Source of the DNA: Schumannella sp. 10F1B-5-1
Lineage (GTDB): Bacteria; Actinomycetota; Actinomycetes; Actinomycetales; Microbacteriaceae
NCBI RefSeq assembly: GCF_006517535.1
Contig: NZ_VHQH01000039.1
Span: 492,798-556,797 of the forward strand
Length of the DNA: 64,000 bases
Reading direction: 5' to 3'
Shown: positions 22,675-33,403 of the stretch, in pieces
Position numbering within the stretch: the stretch's first letter is position 1
Layout of the letters: each line of letters opens with the position of its first letter
The notes under the pieces: model-generated
What the model was told of the DNA's origin: nothing
The model's database searches: none
What the model saw: the letters and a program-made list of their open reading frames with translations, nothing else
Translations under genes and position numbers: made by a program

Positions 22675-23579
22675 TAGACCGTGCCCGCGTCGAGCTGCGC
22701 CACGACCGCGGCGGCGGCCCGGGCGACGTCGTCGTTGACCACCTCGACGTCGAACTCGCCGACCGCGGCGAGCTCGACCTTGGCCGTCTCGAGTCGGCGC
22801 GCCTGCTCCTCGGAGCTCTCGGTGCCGCGCCCGATGAGGCGTCGCACGAGCTCCTCCCAGGTGGGCGGCAGCAGGAAGACGAGCAGCGCCTCGGGCATCG
22901 ACGCGCGCACGGCGCGGGCGCCCTGCAGGTCGATCTCGAGCAGCACGCTGCGCCCGGTGGCGAGCGCCGCGTCGATCGGACCGCGCGGTGTGCCGTAGCG
23001 GGAGGCGTTGTGGACGGTCGCCCACTCGAGGAACTCGCCCTCGTCGATCATGCGGTCGAAGTCGGCGTCGCTGACGAAGTAGTAGTGCTCGCCCTCGACC
23101 TCGCCGGGGCGCGGGGGCCGCGTCGTGGCCGAGACGCTCAGCAGCACCTCGGGGTACTGCTCGCGGATGTGGCGCGAGACGGTGCCCTTGCCCACGGCGG
23201 TGGGGCCGGCCAGCACCACGAGACGACCGGTGCGCGCCGCGGTGGAGCGGTCGCGCATCCAGCTGCGCAGCCGGGTGCGCTGGCGCACCCCGAGTCCGCC
23301 GACGCGCTTCGACGCCGCGATGCCGAGCTCGGCCATGGCGCGGTCGGCGCGCAGCGGGCCGACGCCCGGGATGCTCGTCAGCAGCTCGCGCACCCGCATC
23401 GACGACTCGGGGCTGCGCGGGTCGCCGCCCGACCAGGCGGCCTCGGCGACCGAGAGCGGGGTGCGGCGGCGCTCGGCGACGTCCTTCTTGACGACGGCGC
23501 GGGCACGGCGGGCGGCGACGGCGGCCTGCGCGGCCGCGACGCGGTCGACCTCGGGAGGGGTCGTGCTGCTGCCGGTCAT
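22674..23579 (-). CDS. gmk: mIHF domain fused to guanylate kinase
   Basis: 301 residues in two parts. Residues ~14-108 match the actinobacterial integration host factor mIHF, a nucleoid protein: [17 protein letters not shown], then the helix-two-turn-helix region [15 protein letters not shown] and [15 protein letters not shown]. Residues ~117-301 are guanylate kinase (GMP to GDP): P-loop GPTAVGKG at 125-132, [19 protein letters not shown], and [10 protein letters not shown]. In most actinobacteria mihF is a separate gene just upstream of gmk; here the frame is continuous with no stop and no good internal start between the domains. The ATG overlaps the pyrF stop by 4 bases. Confidence 0.93.
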   Translation of the reverse strand: MTGSSTTPPEVDRVAAAQAAVAARRARAVVKKDVAERRRTPLSVAEAAWSGGDPRSPESSMRVRELLTSIPGVGPLRADRAMAELGIAASKRVGGLGVRQRTRLRSWMRDRSTAARTGRLVVLAGPTAVGKGTVSRHIREQYPEVLLSVSATTRPPRPGEVEGEHYYFVSDADFDRMIDEGEFLEWATVHNASRYGTPRGPIDAALATGRSVLLEIDLQGARAVRASMPEALLVFLLPPTWEELVRRLIGRGTESSEEQARRLETAKVELAAVGEFDVEVVNDDVARAAAAVVAQLDAGTV

Positions 23580-24454
23580 GCGCCGAGCTCCGCGGTCGCG
23601 GCGTCGAGGCGGGCCCCGAGCTCGTCGACCGGGCCGGCGAGCAGCTCGCGCGACGACGAGGCCAGCACCTGGCGCGCGGCGTCGCCGTAGAGCGAGCGCA
23701 GGTCGCCGAGACGCGCGCCCTGGGCTCCGAAGCCCGGGGCGAGGATCGGCACGCCGATCAGGTCGGCCGGGCGGATGCCGTAGTCGATCAGGCGCACGGT
23801 CGCGCCGATCACGACGCCGACGTCGCCGAGCGAGCCGCGCTCGGCCGCCTCGGCGGCGCGGGCGGCGGCCTCGGCCACGATCGACGCGGCGACCGTGCGG
23901 CCGCGGTGCGCTCCCCCGCCGAGCACGGCGGTCTGCAGCGCGCGGGCCTCGGGGTTGCTCGTCGCGGCCAGCACGAAGACACCGGCGCCCGACTCCCCCG
24001 CGGTCGCGATCGCGCCGTCGAGCGAGCCGAAGCCGAGGTAGGGGCTCAGCGTCACGGCGTCGGCGGCGAAGGGCGCGCCCGACGCCGACCACGCGGCGGC
24101 GTAGCCGTCCATGGTCGAGCCGATGTCGCCGCGCTTCGCGTCGGCGATCACCAGCAGTCCGGCGGCGCGGGCCGCCGCGAGCACCTCGGCGAGGGCATCC
24201 AGCCCCGCCGCCCCGTGCCGCTCGAACAGCGCCACCTGCGGCTTGACGATGCCGACGCGGGGGGATGCCGCATCCACGGCCCGCAGACCGAAGTCACGCA
24301 GGCCGCTCGCGTCGTCGGCGAGGTCCCAGCCGGCGAGCAGCGCCGGATGCGGGTCGATGCCGAGGCACAGCCCCGTGCGCGCCGCGATCGCGGCGGCCAG
24401 GCGGTCGCCGAAGCGACCGCCCGCGCCGACCGCCGACGCCGACGACTCAGGCAC
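23576..24454 (-). CDS. pyrF: Orotidine 5'-phosphate decarboxylase
   Basis: Last step to UMP. 292 residues, the long actinobacterial/myxococcal type (OMPDC type 2). Catalytic motif [16 protein letters not shown] with Lys107. Start GTG overlaps the carB stop by 8 bases; stop overlaps the mIHF-gmk start by 4, so it is translationally tied on both sides. The N-terminal region [12 protein letters not shown] and C-terminal PGFGAQG are family-typical. Confidence 0.96.
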   Translation of the reverse strand: MPESSASAVGAGGRFGDRLAAAIAARTGLCLGIDPHPALLAGWDLADDASGLRDFGLRAVDAASPRVGIVKPQVALFERHGAAGLDALAEVLAAARAAGLLVIADAKRGDIGSTMDGYAAAWSASGAPFAADAVTLSPYLGFGSLDGAIATAGESGAGVFVLAATSNPEARALQTAVLGGGAHRGRTVAASIVAEAAARAAEAAERGSLGDVGVVIGATVRLIDYGIRPADLIGVPILAPGFGAQGARLGDLRSLYGDAARQVLASSSRELLAGPVDELGARLDAATAELGA

Positions 24455-27400
24455 CGGCCGGCACCTCCGCGCCGCGCGCCCGGTCGAGCGCGTAGTCCTG
24501 CAGGCTGCGCACCTCGATCGGCAGGTGCTTCTCGTCGAAGGTCGCGACCGCGGCGGTGAGCTGGGCGATCGAGGTGAACAGAGGCTTGTCGTTCGCGACC
24601 GAGGCGGTGCGGATCTCGTAGCCGTCGGCGCGCGAGCTGCGGCCGCTGGGCGTGTTGATGATCAGGTCGACCTTGCCCTCCTCGATCAGCTCCACGATCG
24701 AGGGCTCGCCCGCGACCGTGTCCTGACCCAGGTACCACTTGCGCACCGAGGTGGCCGGGATGCCGTTGCGGGCCAGCACCTCGGCGGTGCCGTCGGTCGC
24801 GAGGATCTGGAAGCCGAGCTGGTGCAGGCGCAGCACCGGCAGCACGACCGCGCGCTTGTCGCGGTCGGCGACCGAGACGAAGACGGTGCCGCCCTCGGGC
24901 AGGCCGCCGTAGGCCGCATCCTGGCTCTTGGCGAAGGCGCGCGGGAAGTCGCGGTCGATGCCCATGACCTCGCCGGTCGAGCGCATCTCGGGCCCGAGCA
25001 CCGAGTCGACGACGCGGCCCTCGATCGTGCGGAAGCGCTTGAACGGCAGCACGGCCTCCTTGACCGACACCGGAGCATCCAGGGGCACCTGCGAGCCGTC
25101 GTGCGCGGGCAGGAGGCCCGAGTCGACGAGCTGGCCGATCGTGCGGCCCACCATGATGAGCGACGCGGCCTTCGCCAGCGGGATGCCGAGCGCCTTCGAT
25201 ACGAACGGCACGGTGCGCGAGGCGCGCGGGTTGGCCTCGAGCACGTAGAGCACGCCGGCGCCGATCGCGAACTGCACGTTGAGCAGGCCGCGCACGCCGA
25301 CGCCCTCGGCGATCTTGCGCGTGGCCTCGATGACGCGCTGCTGCACGTCGCGGCCCAGGGTCACGGGCGGCAGGGTGCAGGCAGAGTCGCCGGAGTGCAC
25401 GCCGGCCTCCTCGAGGTGCTCCATGATGCCGCCGATGTAGAGGCTCTCGCCGTCGAACAGCGCGTCGACGTCGATCTCGATCGCGTCGTCGAGGAAGCGG
25501 TCGACGAGCAGCGGCGAGCCGGGGCCGATGATGGCCTGGTCGCGCACGCGGTCGAAGTAGTCCTCGAGGTCGGGCGTCGAGTAGACGATCTCCATGCCGC
25601 GGCCGCCGAGCACGAAGCTCGGGCGCACCAGCACCGGGTAGCCGATCTCCTCGGCGACGCGCACGGCGCTCGGGGCGTCGGTCGCGGTGCCGTTGCGGGG
25701 GGCCAGGAGGCCCGCCTCGTCGAGGATGCGCGAGAACTCGCCGCGCTCCTCGGCCAGGTCGATCGCCGCCGGGGTCGTGCCGAGGATCGGCACGCCGGCC
25801 GCCTCGAGGCCCTTCGCCAGGCCCAGGGCGGTCTGACCGCCGAGCTGCACGACGACGCCCACGAGCTCGCCCGACTTCGACTCGGCGTGGATGACCTCCA
25901 GCACGTCCTCGAGCGTCAGCGGCTCGAAGTAGAGCCGGTCGCTCGTGTCGTAGTCGGTCGACACCGTCTCGGGGTTGCAGTTGATCATGATCGTCTCGAA
26001 CCCGGCGTCGTGCAGCGCGAAGCTCGCGTGCACGCAGCTGTAGTCGAACTCGACGCCCTGGCCGATGCGGTTCGGGCCCGAGCCGAGGATGACGACCTTG
26101 CGGCGGTCGCTCGGCGCGATCTCGGTCTCGAGGTCGTAGCTCGAGTAGTGGTACGGCGTGATGGCCGGGAACTCGCCGGCGCAGGTGTCGACCGTCTTGT
26201 AGACCGGGCGCACGCCGAGCTGCCAGCGCAGGTTGCGCACCTCCTGCTCGGTGAGGCCGCGCAGCTCGGCGATCTGGGCGTCGCTGAAGCCGTGGTCCTT
26301 GGCGAGCACGAAGAGGTCCGCATCCAGCTTGCCGAGCCCCGCGATGCGATCGGCTACCTCGTTGATCAGCACGATCTGGTCGAGGAACCACGGGTCGATC
26401 GCCGTGGCGTCGAACACCTCCTCGATCGTCGCGCCGGCGCGGAAGGCCTGCTGCACCGTGACGATGCGGCCGTCGGTCGGGGTCTTCGCCTTCTCGAGCA
26501 GCGCCGACTTCGAGCCGGGCTCGCCCTGCCAGTGGAAGCTCGATCCGCGCTTCTCGAGCGAGCGCAGCGCCTTCTGCAGCGCGGTGGAGTAGTTGCGGCC
26601 GATGGCCATCGCCTCGCCGACGCTCTTCATGGTCGTCGTGAGGGTCGCATCCGCCGACGGGAACTTCTCGAAGGCGAAACGCGGCACCTTGACGACGATG
26701 TAGTCGAGCGTCGGCTCGAAGCTCGCCGGGGTGACCTGGGTGATGTCGTTCGGGATCTCGTCGAGGCGGTAGCCGAGCGCCAGCTTCGCCGCGATCTTGG
26801 CGATCGGGAAGCCGGTCGCCTTCGACGCGAGCGCGCTCGAGCGCGAGACGCGCGGGTTCATCTCGATCACGATCACGCGGCCGTTGGTCGGGTCGATCGC
26901 GAACTGGATGTTGCAGCCGCCGGTGTCGACGCCCACCCGGCGGATGATGTCGATGCCGATGTCGCGCAGGTTCTGGTACTCGCGGTCGGTCAGCGTGAGG
27001 GCGGGCGCGACCGTGATCGAGTCGCCCGTGTGCACGCCGACCGCGTCGACGTTCTCGATCGAGCAGACGACGACCGTGTTGTCGGCCGTGTCGCGCATGA
27101 GCTCGAGCTCGTACTCCTTCCACCCGAGGATCGACTCCTCGAGCAGCACCTCGGTGGTGGGCGACTGGTGCAGGCCGTCGGTGACCATGCGGATCAGCTC
27201 GGCCTTGTCGTAGGCGAAGCCCGAGCCGAGGCCGCCCATCGTGAACGAGGGGCGCACGACGAGCGGGTAGCCGAGGTCGTCGGCGCCGGCGATCGCCTCG
27301 TCGACCGTGTGCACGATGTGGCTGCGGGCCACGTCGGCGCCCGATTCGAGCACGAGCTCCTTGAACAGCTGGCGGTCCTCGCCGCGCTGGATGGCATCCA

Positions 27401-27758
27401 CCTTCGCGCCGATCAGCTCGACGCCGTGCTTGGCCAGGATGCCGGCCGCGTCGAGCGCGATCGCGGCGTTGAGCGCGGTCTGGCCGCCCAGCGTCGGCAG
27501 CACCGCGTCGGGCTTCTCCTTGATCAGGATCGCCTCGAGCGACTCGGTCGTGATCGGCTCGATGTAGGTCGCGTCGGCGAAGTCGGGGTCGGTCATGATC
27601 GTCGCCGGGTTCGGGTTGACGAGGATGACGCGCACCCCCTCGGCGCGCAGCACGCGGCAGGCCTGCGTGCCGGAGTAGTCGAACTCAGCGGCCTGGCCGA
27701 TGACGATCGGGCCGGACCCGATGACGAGGACGCTGTTGATGTCGTCGCGCTTGGGCAT
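24447..27758 (-). CDS. carB: Carbamoyl-phosphate synthase large subunit
   Basis: 1103 residues, full length. Two ATP-grasp halves: the first starts [22 protein letters not shown], the second near residue 555-565 with [16 protein letters not shown]-terminal MGS-like allosteric domain ([14 protein letters not shown]) follows, the site of UMP control in the family. Makes carbamoyl phosphate for pyrimidines and arginine with CarA. The ATG overlaps the carA TAA by 1 base (TAATG), a coupled pair. Confidence 0.98.
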   Translation of the reverse strand: MPKRDDINSVLVIGSGPIVIGQAAEFDYSGTQACRVLRAEGVRVILVNPNPATIMTDPDFADATYIEPITTESLEAILIKEKPDAVLPTLGGQTALNAAIALDAAGILAKHGVELIGAKVDAIQRGEDRQLFKELVLESGADVARSHIVHTVDEAIAGADDLGYPLVVRPSFTMGGLGSGFAYDKAELIRMVTDGLHQSPTTEVLLEESILGWKEYELELMRDTADNTVVVCSIENVDAVGVHTGDSITVAPALTLTDREYQNLRDIGIDIIRRVGVDTGGCNIQFAIDPTNGRVIVIEMNPRVSRSSALASKATGFPIAKIAAKLALGYRLDEIPNDITQVTPASFEPTLDYIVVKVPRFAFEKFPSADATLTTTMKSVGEAMAIGRNYSTALQKALRSLEKRGSSFHWQGEPGSKSALLEKAKTPTDGRIVTVQQAFRAGATIEEVFDATAIDPWFLDQIVLINEVADRIAGLGKLDADLFVLAKDHGFSDAQIAELRGLTEQEVRNLRWQLGVRPVYKTVDTCAGEFPAITPYHYSSYDLETEIAPSDRRKVVILGSGPNRIGQGVEFDYSCVHASFALHDAGFETIMINCNPETVSTDYDTSDRLYFEPLTLEDVLEVIHAESKSGELVGVVVQLGGQTALGLAKGLEAAGVPILGTTPAAIDLAEERGEFSRILDEAGLLAPRNGTATDAPSAVRVAEEIGYPVLVRPSFVLGGRGMEIVYSTPDLEDYFDRVRDQAIIGPGSPLLVDRFLDDAIEIDVDALFDGESLYIGGIMEHLEEAGVHSGDSACTLPPVTLGRDVQQRVIEATRKIAEGVGVRGLLNVQFAIGAGVLYVLEANPRASRTVPFVSKALGIPLAKAASLIMVGRTIGQLVDSGLLPAHDGSQVPLDAPVSVKEAVLPFKRFRTIEGRVVDSVLGPEMRSTGEVMGIDRDFPRAFAKSQDAAYGGLPEGGTVFVSVADRDKRAVVLPVLRLHQLGFQILATDGTAEVLARNGIPATSVRKWYLGQDTVAGEPSIVELIEEGKVDLIINTPSGRSSRADGYEIRTASVANDKPLFTSIAQLTAAVATFDEKHLPIEVRSLQDYALDRARGAEVPAGA

Positions 27759-28921
27759 TACTGCTGAGCTCCCTGGCTGGCCTGGCGGGCGAGCACGAGC
27801 TCGCGGAAACGGTCGAAGAGGTAGTCGGAGTCGTGCGGGCCGGCCGCCGCCTCCGGGTGGTACTGCACCGAGAAGGCTGGCACGTCGAGCGCGCGCAGGC
27901 CCTCGACGACCTGGTCGTTGAGGCCCACGTGGCTGACCTCGACGCGGCCGAAGCCGGCCGGGCTGTCGACGACGCCCTCGACCGGCGCATCCACCGCGAA
28001 GCCGTGGTTGTGCGCCGTGATCTCGATGCGGCCGCTGGCCTTGTCGAGCACCGGCTGGTTGATGCCGCGGTGGCCGAAGGGCAGCTTGTAGGTGCCGAAG
28101 CCGAGCGCGCGGCCGAGCAGCTGGTTGCCGAAGCAGATGCCGAAGAACGGCAGACCCTCGCGCAGCACGCCCTGCAGCAGCTCGACGTGGTCGCCCGAGG
28201 CCTCGGGGTCGCCGGGGCCGTTGGAGTAGAAGACGGCGACGGGCTCGATGGCGAGGATGTCGGCCAGCGTCGACGACTGCGGCATGACGTGCACGTCGAA
28301 GCCGCGCTCGGAGAGGCGGTTGACCGTGGCCTGCTTGACGCCGAGGTCGAGCACGGCGAGGGCGCCGAGGCTCTGCTGCCCGTCGGCGACGACGGCGGGG
28401 GTGACCTGGGTCTCGGCGACCGAGACCTCGCCTGAGAGGTTGAGGCCGCGCATGTCGCGTCCGGCGCGCACGGCGGCGAGCTGCTCCTCGGGGTCGAGGC
28501 ACGCGTCGTCGCCCGAGAACACGCCGGCGCGCAGGGCGCCGACCTCGCGGATGCGGCGGGTCAGGGCGCGGGTGTCGATGCCCGAGATGCCGACGATGCC
28601 GTTGTCGACGAGGTCGTCGTCGAGGCTGCGCTGGGCGCGGAAGTTCGACACGACGCGGCTGGGGTCGCGCACGACGTAGCCGGCGACCCAGATGCGTCGC
28701 GACTCGGGGTCTTCGTCGTTGACGCCGGTGTTGCCGATGTGCGGCGCCGTCTGCACCACGATCTGGCCGGCGTAGCTGGGGTCGGTCAGCGTCTCCTGGT
28801 AGCCGGTCATGCCGGTCGTGAAGACGGCCTCGCCCAGGGTGCGGCCACGTGCGCCGTAGGCGCGGCCGGTGTAGCGGGTGCCGTCTTCGAGGACCAGGAC
28901 GGCGGGGTCGGCGGAGGTCAT
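27758..28921 (-). CDS. carA: Carbamoyl-phosphate synthase small subunit
   Basis: Glutaminase subunit that feeds ammonia to CarB. 387 residues. Class I amidotransferase triad: Cys263 in [12 protein letters not shown], His355 and Glu357 in [12 protein letters not shown]. The N-terminal CPSase small-chain domain starts [16 protein letters not shown] with [17 protein letters not shown] overlaps the stop of the PH-like membrane protein by 4 bases. Confidence 0.98.
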   Translation of the reverse strand: MTSADPAVLVLEDGTRYTGRAYGARGRTLGEAVFTTGMTGYQETLTDPSYAGQIVVQTAPHIGNTGVNDEDPESRRIWVAGYVVRDPSRVVSNFRAQRSLDDDLVDNGIVGISGIDTRALTRRIREVGALRAGVFSGDDACLDPEEQLAAVRAGRDMRGLNLSGEVSVAETQVTPAVVADGQQSLGALAVLDLGVKQATVNRLSERGFDVHVMPQSSTLADILAIEPVAVFYSNGPGDPEASGDHVELLQGVLREGLPFFGICFGNQLLGRALGFGTYKLPFGHRGINQPVLDKASGRIEITAHNHGFAVDAPVEGVVDSPAGFGRVEVSHVGLNDQVVEGLRALDVPAFSVQYHPEAAAGPHDSDYLFDRFRELVLARQASQGAQQ

Positions 28922-29469
28922 GCGGACTCCTTCGGAGCGGCGGGGGCGGCCGCGTCGGCGGTCGGCTCCCCGGTGTTCGGCGCGTCGGCGGTGGCCGGCG
29001 CGAGTCGGTGGAGCGCGGCGAGCAGCGCAGCGGGCTGCTCGGAGCGCAGGTAGGTGTCGACGTCGTCGCCCGCGAGCGTCCAGCCGAGCAGCACGAGGCC
29101 GTCGCGCTCGACGACGCGGTCGATCGTCCAGGTCGCGCGGCCGGCGCCGCGCAGGTCGTCGGCGGGGATCCAGCGGGCCGGGGCGCCGGCGAGCTCGAGC
29201 AGCACGCCGCGGTCGGTCACCGTGACGACCGTGCGGGCGCGGAAGCCGAGCCCGGCCACGGCGATGCGGTCATAGGGATCGCCGGCGCGCGTGGTGGCGA
29301 CGTAGAGCAGGTCGTCGCGCAGCAGCTCGGCGCCGAGGTCGGCCGGGATCGGCGTGGTGCTGTCGAGGCCGGTCTGGCTGCGCGCGCGACGCCGCCAGGC
29401 GAGGATGCCGAGGGTCACGACGGCCAGGAAGCCGACGAGCACGATCGCCCAGATGAGCTCGCGGGTCAC
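28918..29469 (-). CDS. PH-like membrane protein of the pyr operon
   Basis: 183 residues. One N-terminal transmembrane helix (about 5-24, [19 protein letters not shown]), then a small beta-rich domain (~45-150) like the PH-like domain annotated for this position in actinobacteria, then an Ala/Pro tail. M. tuberculosis has a membrane protein of unknown function (Rv1382) in the same place between pyrC and carA. GTG start overlaps the pyrC stop, and the stop overlaps the carA start, both by 4 bases. No catalytic motif; role in pyrimidine synthesis is not established. Confidence 0.82.
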   Translation of the reverse strand: MTRELIWAIVLVGFLAVVTLGILAWRRRARSQTGLDSTTPIPADLGAELLRDDLLYVATTRAGDPYDRIAVAGLGFRARTVVTVTDRGVLLELAGAPARWIPADDLRGAGRATWTIDRVVERDGLVLLGWTLAGDDVDTYLRSEQPAALLAALHRLAPATADAPNTGEPTADAAAPAAPKESA

Positions 29470-30779
29470 GCGGTCGTCACCTCCGCCGGCTCGAGCAGCG
29501 CGCCGTCGAGCACGGTCGGCCGGCCGTCGTGCACGACCGCCATGACGCGGCCCGGCAGGCTGCGGCCGAGGAACGGCGAGTTGACGCTCATGCCGTGCAG
29601 GCGGGCGACGTCGAAGTCGGAGCGGGCCGCCGCATCCACCAGGGTGATGTTCGCCGGGCTGCCGACCGCGAGCGGCGCGTCGTAGCCGGTGACGCGGCCG
29701 ATGCGCGCGGGCGTCGTCGAGAGCACGCGCGCGACGCCCGACCAGTCGAGCAGGCCGGTCTCGACCATGGCCTCCTGCACGACGGCGAGGGCCGACTCGA
29801 GCCCGACCATGCCGACCGCGGCCTCGGGCCAGGCGCACTCCTTGGCCTCGACCGGATGCGGGGCGTGGTCGGTGGCGACGATGTCGATCGTGCCGTCGGC
29901 GAGGGCGGCGCGCAGCGCGAGCACATCCTCCTCGCGGCGCAGCGGCGGGTTGACCTTGTAATGCGGGTCGTACGTCGCCGCCAGCTGCTCGGTCAGCAGC
30001 AGGTGGTGCGGCGTGACCTCGGCCGTCACGTCGATGCCGCGGGCTTTGGCCCAGCGCACGATGTCGACGCTGCCGGCCGTGGAGACGTGGCAGATGTGCA
30101 GGCGCGCGCCCACGTGCTGGGCGAGCAGCACGTCGCGGGCGATGATCGACTCCTCGGCGACCGCCGGCCAGCCGGCCAGGCCGAGCTCGCTGCTCAGGGC
30201 GCCCTCGTTCATCTGGGCGCCCTCGGTCAGGCGGGGCTCCTGCGCGTGCTGGGCTACGACGCCGTCGAAGGTCTTCACGTACTCGAGCGCGCGGCGCATG
30301 AGCAGCGCATCCGACACGCACTTGCCGTCGTCGCTGAACACGCGCACGGCGGCGCGCGAGGCGGCCATCGCGCCGATCTCGCTGAGTCGCTCGCCGCCGA
30401 GGCCGACCGTGACCGCGCCGACCGGCCGCACCGTGGCATAGCCGTGCTGCGCGCCGAGCGAGGCGACCTGCTCGACCACGCCGGCCGTGTCCTGCACGGG
30501 CAGCGTGTTGGCCATCGCGTGCACCACCGTGAAGCCGCCGGCCGCCGCGGCGCGGGTGCCGGTGAGAACGGTCTCGCTCTGCTCGAAGCCGGGCTCGCGC
30601 AGGTGCGTGTGCAGGTCGACGAGGCCGGGCAGCGCCTGCAGTCCGTCGGCGTCGATCACGCGGCCGCCGTCGGCCGACAGACCGGAGCCGGTCTCGACGA
30701 TCGCGCCGTCCTGCACGCGCAGATCGGCGCGGGTGCCGTCCGGCAGCGTCGCCGCCGTGATGAGGAGATGCTGGGTCAT
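29466..30779 (-). CDS. pyrC: Dihydroorotase
   Basis: Closes carbamoyl-aspartate to dihydroorotate. 437 residues, the type I amidohydrolase. Metal ligands His57 and His59 in [10 protein letters not shown]; other ligands in [10 protein letters not shown] and the catalytic aspartate in ATDHAPH; MANTLP-like substrate loop AMANTLP. The frame is open through pyrB upstream, but homology and the ATGA overlap with pyrB fix the start at 30779. Confidence 0.97.
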   Translation of the reverse strand: MTQHLLITAATLPDGTRADLRVQDGAIVETGSGLSADGGRVIDADGLQALPGLVDLHTHLREPGFEQSETVLTGTRAAAAGGFTVVHAMANTLPVQDTAGVVEQVASLGAQHGYATVRPVGAVTVGLGGERLSEIGAMAASRAAVRVFSDDGKCVSDALLMRRALEYVKTFDGVVAQHAQEPRLTEGAQMNEGALSSELGLAGWPAVAEESIIARDVLLAQHVGARLHICHVSTAGSVDIVRWAKARGIDVTAEVTPHHLLLTEQLAATYDPHYKVNPPLRREEDVLALRAALADGTIDIVATDHAPHPVEAKECAWPEAAVGMVGLESALAVVQEAMVETGLLDWSGVARVLSTTPARIGRVTGYDAPLAVGSPANITLVDAAARSDFDVARLHGMSVNSPFLGRSLPGRVMAVVHDGRPTVLDGALLEPAEVTTA

Positions 30780-31729
30780 GCGTCCGTCCCGTCGTTTCCC
30801 GAGAGCACCAGGTAGAGCACCGCCATCCGTATCGACACCCCGTTCGTGACCTGCTCGAGCACGACCGATCGGGCCGAGTCGGCCGCGGCCGAGCTGATCT
30901 CGAGGCCGCGGTTCATGGGTCCGGGGTGCAGCACCATCGTATCCGCGCCGAGCCGGGCGAAGCGCTCGGCCGAGAGGCCCCACTCGCGCGCGTACTCGCG
31001 CTCGTTGGGGAAGAATCCCGAGGTCATGCGCTCGGCCTGCACCCGCAGCATCATGAGCGCATCGGGGCGGGCGGCGATCGCCGCGTCGAGGTCGTGGCCC
31101 GCCGTGACCGGCCATCTCTCGATCGAGCCGGGCAGCAGCGTGGCCGGCGCGACCAGCGACACCTCGGCGCCGAGCGTCGAGAGCAGCCAGACGTTCGAGC
31201 GCGCGACGCGCGAGTGCACGATGTCGCCGACGATCGTGACCCGCACGCCGTCGAGGTCGCGGCCGCGGGATCCGGCGCCGTGAAGGCGCTTGCGGATCGA
31301 GTAGGCGTCGAGCAGGCCCTGCGTCGGGTGCTCGTGGGTGCCGTCGCCGGCGTTGACGACGGCCGCGTCGATCCAGCCGCTGCCGGCGAGCGTCGCGGCG
31401 GCGCCCGAGGCGGGGTGGCGCAGCACCACCGCATCCACGCCCATCGCGGCGATCGTCTGCGCGGTGTCCTTCAGGCTCTCGCCCTTCGACACGCTCGAGC
31501 CCTTGGCGCTGAAGGTGATGACCTCGGCGCTCAGCCGCTTCGCCGCGGCCTCGAAGGAGAGGCGGGTGCGGGTGGAGTCCTCGAAGAAGAGGTTCGCGAC
31601 CGTCTTGCCGCGCAGGGTGGGCAGCTTCGGAACGGCGCGCGTCGCGACGTCGGCCATGTCCTCGGCGAGGTCGAGGATGCGCACGGCGTCGACGCGGCTG
31701 AGGTCGCGAGTCGAGAGCAGGTGCTTCAT
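30776..31729 (-). CDS. pyrB: Aspartate carbamoyltransferase catalytic subunit
   Basis: Condenses carbamoyl phosphate with aspartate. 317 residues. Carbamoyl-phosphate site [13 protein letters not shown] (49-60), [11 protein letters not shown] loop, HPTQ, and [10 protein letters not shown]. No pyrI regulatory subunit gene follows, so control is likely at transcription/translation through PyrR. Overlaps pyrR and pyrC by 4 bases each. Confidence 0.98.
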   Translation of the reverse strand: MKHLLSTRDLSRVDAVRILDLAEDMADVATRAVPKLPTLRGKTVANLFFEDSTRTRLSFEAAAKRLSAEVITFSAKGSSVSKGESLKDTAQTIAAMGVDAVVLRHPASGAAATLAGSGWIDAAVVNAGDGTHEHPTQGLLDAYSIRKRLHGAGSRGRDLDGVRVTIVGDIVHSRVARSNVWLLSTLGAEVSLVAPATLLPGSIERWPVTAGHDLDAAIAARPDALMMLRVQAERMTSGFFPNEREYAREWGLSAERFARLGADTMVLHPGPMNRGLEISSAAADSARSVVLEQVTNGVSIRMAVLYLVLSGNDGTDA

Positions 31730-32301
31730 GCCGCACCCCCGTCGCCCGCGGCGGCGGTGTCGCTCACCGCGGCGCCCTCGATCGCGACGCTGTCGTCGCC
31801 GTCGATCTCGGCGAGGCGCACGTTGACGCGCTCGGCGGCGGCGCTCGGCAGGTTCTTGCCCACGAAGTCGGCGCGGATCGGCAGCTCGCGGTGGCCGCGG
31901 TCGACCAGCACGGCCAGGCGCACGGCACGCGGGCGACCCAGATCGCCGATCGCGTCGAGCGCGGCACGGATCGTGCGGCCCGAGTAGAGCACGTCGTCGA
32001 CGAGCACGACCGTGCGGCCGTCGATGCCCGCTCCGGGCACGCGGGTCGGGCTCGGCGTGCGCGTCGGGTGCCGGTCGAGATCGTCGCGGTACATCGTGAC
32101 GTCGAGGGCGCCGACGGGGATGTCGCGCTGCTCGAGCGAGCCGATGATGCCGGCGATGCGCTCGGCGAGCATCACCCCGCGGGTGGGGATGCCGAGGAGG
32201 ACGAGATCGTCGGAGCCGCGGTTGCTCTCGAGGATCTCGTGCGAGATGCGGGTCAGCGCCCGCTGGATGTCAGCTTGCTGCAGCACAGTGCGCACAGCCA
32301 T
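31726..32301 (-). CDS. pyrR: Pyrimidine operon regulator / uracil phosphoribosyltransferase
   Basis: RNA-binding regulator that senses UMP/UTP and also has uracil phosphoribosyltransferase activity. 191 residues. PRPP loop [18 protein letters not shown] near 96-113, and [18 protein letters not shown] and the K/R-rich RNA-binding face typical of PyrR. First gene of the pyr operon. Its own leader carries a match to the PyrR RNA target next to the ribosome binding site, implying feedback on the whole coupled operon. The last 25 residues are Ala/Gly rich. Confidence 0.97.
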   Translation of the reverse strand: MAVRTVLQQADIQRALTRISHEILESNRGSDDLVLLGIPTRGVMLAERIAGIIGSLEQRDIPVGALDVTMYRDDLDRHPTRTPSPTRVPGAGIDGRTVVLVDDVLYSGRTIRAALDAIGDLGRPRAVRLAVLVDRGHRELPIRADFVGKNLPSAAAERVNVRLAEIDGDDSVAIEGAAVSDTAAAGDGGAA

Positions 32302-32329
32302 CCTGACCTCCTTCCCCGCCTCTCTGGAC
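32302..32329 (-). promoter_or_regulatory. PyrR RNA-binding site overlapping the pyrR ribosome binding site
   Basis: On the minus strand 32316-32329 reads GTCCAGAGAGGCGG, which contains the PyrR binding-loop core TCCAGAGAGGC known from Bacillus. It is followed at once by GGAAGGAGG (32307-32315), whose AGGAGG is 5 bases from the pyrR ATG. PyrR bound here would hide the ribosome binding site, so translational repression is inferred. No attenuator with a T-tract is present. Confidence 0.75.
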
Positions 32330-32358
32330 GGAACTTAAAGGATGTCGAAACGTCCACG

Positions 32359-32364
32359 ACCCTA
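32359..32364 (-). promoter_or_regulatory. Candidate -10 box of the pyr operon
   Basis: TAGGGT on the minus strand, 58 bases before the pyrR ATG. Transcription from here would give a leader of about 50 bases that includes the PyrR site. No convincing -35. Confidence 0.5.
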
Positions 32365-32408
32365 GCATCCGCGCGACGTCGCTCCGCACGGATCGCCGGG
32401 CGCGGGCG

Positions 32409-32414
32409 TAGGGT
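32409..32414 (+). promoter_or_regulatory. Candidate -10 box of the marR gene
   Basis: TAGGGT on the plus strand, 56 bases before the MarR ATG. It is back to back with the identical box of the pyr operon, 44 bases away, in a 169-base divergent gap. Confidence 0.45.
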
Positions 32415-32470
32415 CGGCAGCAGAGGGAGCCGCGGCGGAGGCCGCGCGCGGGAGGACCTCACGGAGCGTC

Positions 32471-32911
32471 ATGAGCATGATCACCCGGCACGCCGCCGAC
32501 GACGGATTCGAGATGGCTCACGCCCTCGCGCTCGCGGTCGGCCGGGTGAACCGGCGCATGCTGCGCGCCGGCGGCTCGCTCAACCACGCGCACCTGGCGG
32601 CGCTCGCCACCCTGCAGCGCGACGGCGCCCTGCGCCTCGGAGAGCTGGCCCGGCGCGAGCAGGTCTCGGCGCCGTCGATGACCCGCACGGTGACCGAGCT
32701 CGAGGCGCGCCAGCTGGTCGAACGCCGCCCCGACGCGAACGACGGACGCTCGGTCATCGTGCAGCTCACCGCGCACGGCCTCGAGACGGTGACGCTGGCC
32801 CGGTCGGAGCGGGCGGGCATCCTCGCCGAGCTGTTCGACCGGCTCGACCCCGAGCAGCAGCGCGCGCTCACCGGCGCTCTGCCGGCGCTGCAGCGGCTCG
32901 CCGAGCTCTAG
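32471..32911 (+). CDS. MarR-family transcriptional regulator
   Basis: 146 residues, a winged helix-turn-helix dimer of the MarR family. Recognition region LRLGELARREQVSAPSMTRTVTELEARQLVERRPDANDGRSVIVQLTA carries the helix-turn-helix and the Arg/Asp wing (about 55-98). GGAG lies 6 bases before the ATG; a second ATG two codons later is possible. Ligand unknown. It is divergent from pyrR and convergent with nusB, and no efflux or catabolic gene is next to it. Confidence 0.9.
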   Translation: MSMITRHAADDGFEMAHALALAVGRVNRRMLRAGGSLNHAHLAALATLQRDGALRLGELARREQVSAPSMTRTVTELEARQLVERRPDANDGRSVIVQLTAHGLETVTLARSERAGILAELFDRLDPEQQRALTGALPALQRLAEL

Positions 32912-32941
32912 CCGAGTCGGCCGACCTCTTGGGCTCGCCGG

Positions 32942-33403
32942 CTACTCGCCCTCGTCGCCGACCGGCAGGTCGATGTGCGGAGCCGCCTCGGGCTTCGGCA
33001 CGCGCGCGACCGCGGCCAGCAGCCCGTTGAGGAAGCCGGCCGAGTCGTCGGTGCTCAGCACGGTCGCCGACTCGACGGCCTCCGAGATCGCGACGCCGTC
33101 GGGCACCTCGGCGTTGTAGAGGATCTCCCACGCCCCGACGCGCGCGATCGCGCGGTCGAGCACCGGCATGCGGTCGAGCGTCCAGCCCTGCGCGTGCTCG
33201 GCGATGATGCGGTCGATCTCGGCCTTGTTGTCGTCGACGCCTTCGACGATCTGCTTCGCGTACTCCCACGACGCCCGGCGGTCGGGCTCATCGAGGGCGC
33301 GCGTCGCCTCCTCACCCAGCAGCTGCCAGATGGGCAGCTCGCGCAGGTCGGCGCCGTAGAGCAGGTCGATGGCGCGCTTGCGGGCCTTGCTGCGGGCGCT
33401 CAC
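32942..33403 (-). CDS. nusB: Transcription antitermination factor NusB
   Basis: Binds boxA RNA with S10 (NusE) in rRNA antitermination. 153 residues, all-alpha. N-terminus [19 protein letters not shown], then [15 protein letters not shown] and the [20 protein letters not shown] ending, as in actinobacterial NusB. GTG start overlaps the efp stop by 4 bases. Confidence 0.96.
   Translation of the reverse strand: MSARSKARKRAIDLLYGADLRELPIWQLLGEEATRALDEPDRRASWEYAKQIVEGVDDNKAEIDRIIAEHAQGWTLDRMPVLDRAIARVGAWEILYNAEVPDGVAISEAVESATVLSTDDSAGFLNGLLAAVARVPKPEAAPHIDLPVGDEGE

Noticed and set aside
24111-27767. Long plus-strand open frame opposite carB
   Set aside because: Same cause as opposite gltB; no family resemblance, and carB is complete on the minus strand.
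32302-32470. Toxin-antitoxin or resistance module around the MarR gene
   Set aside because: Its neighbours are pyrR and nusB; no efflux, oxidoreductase or toxin gene is present.
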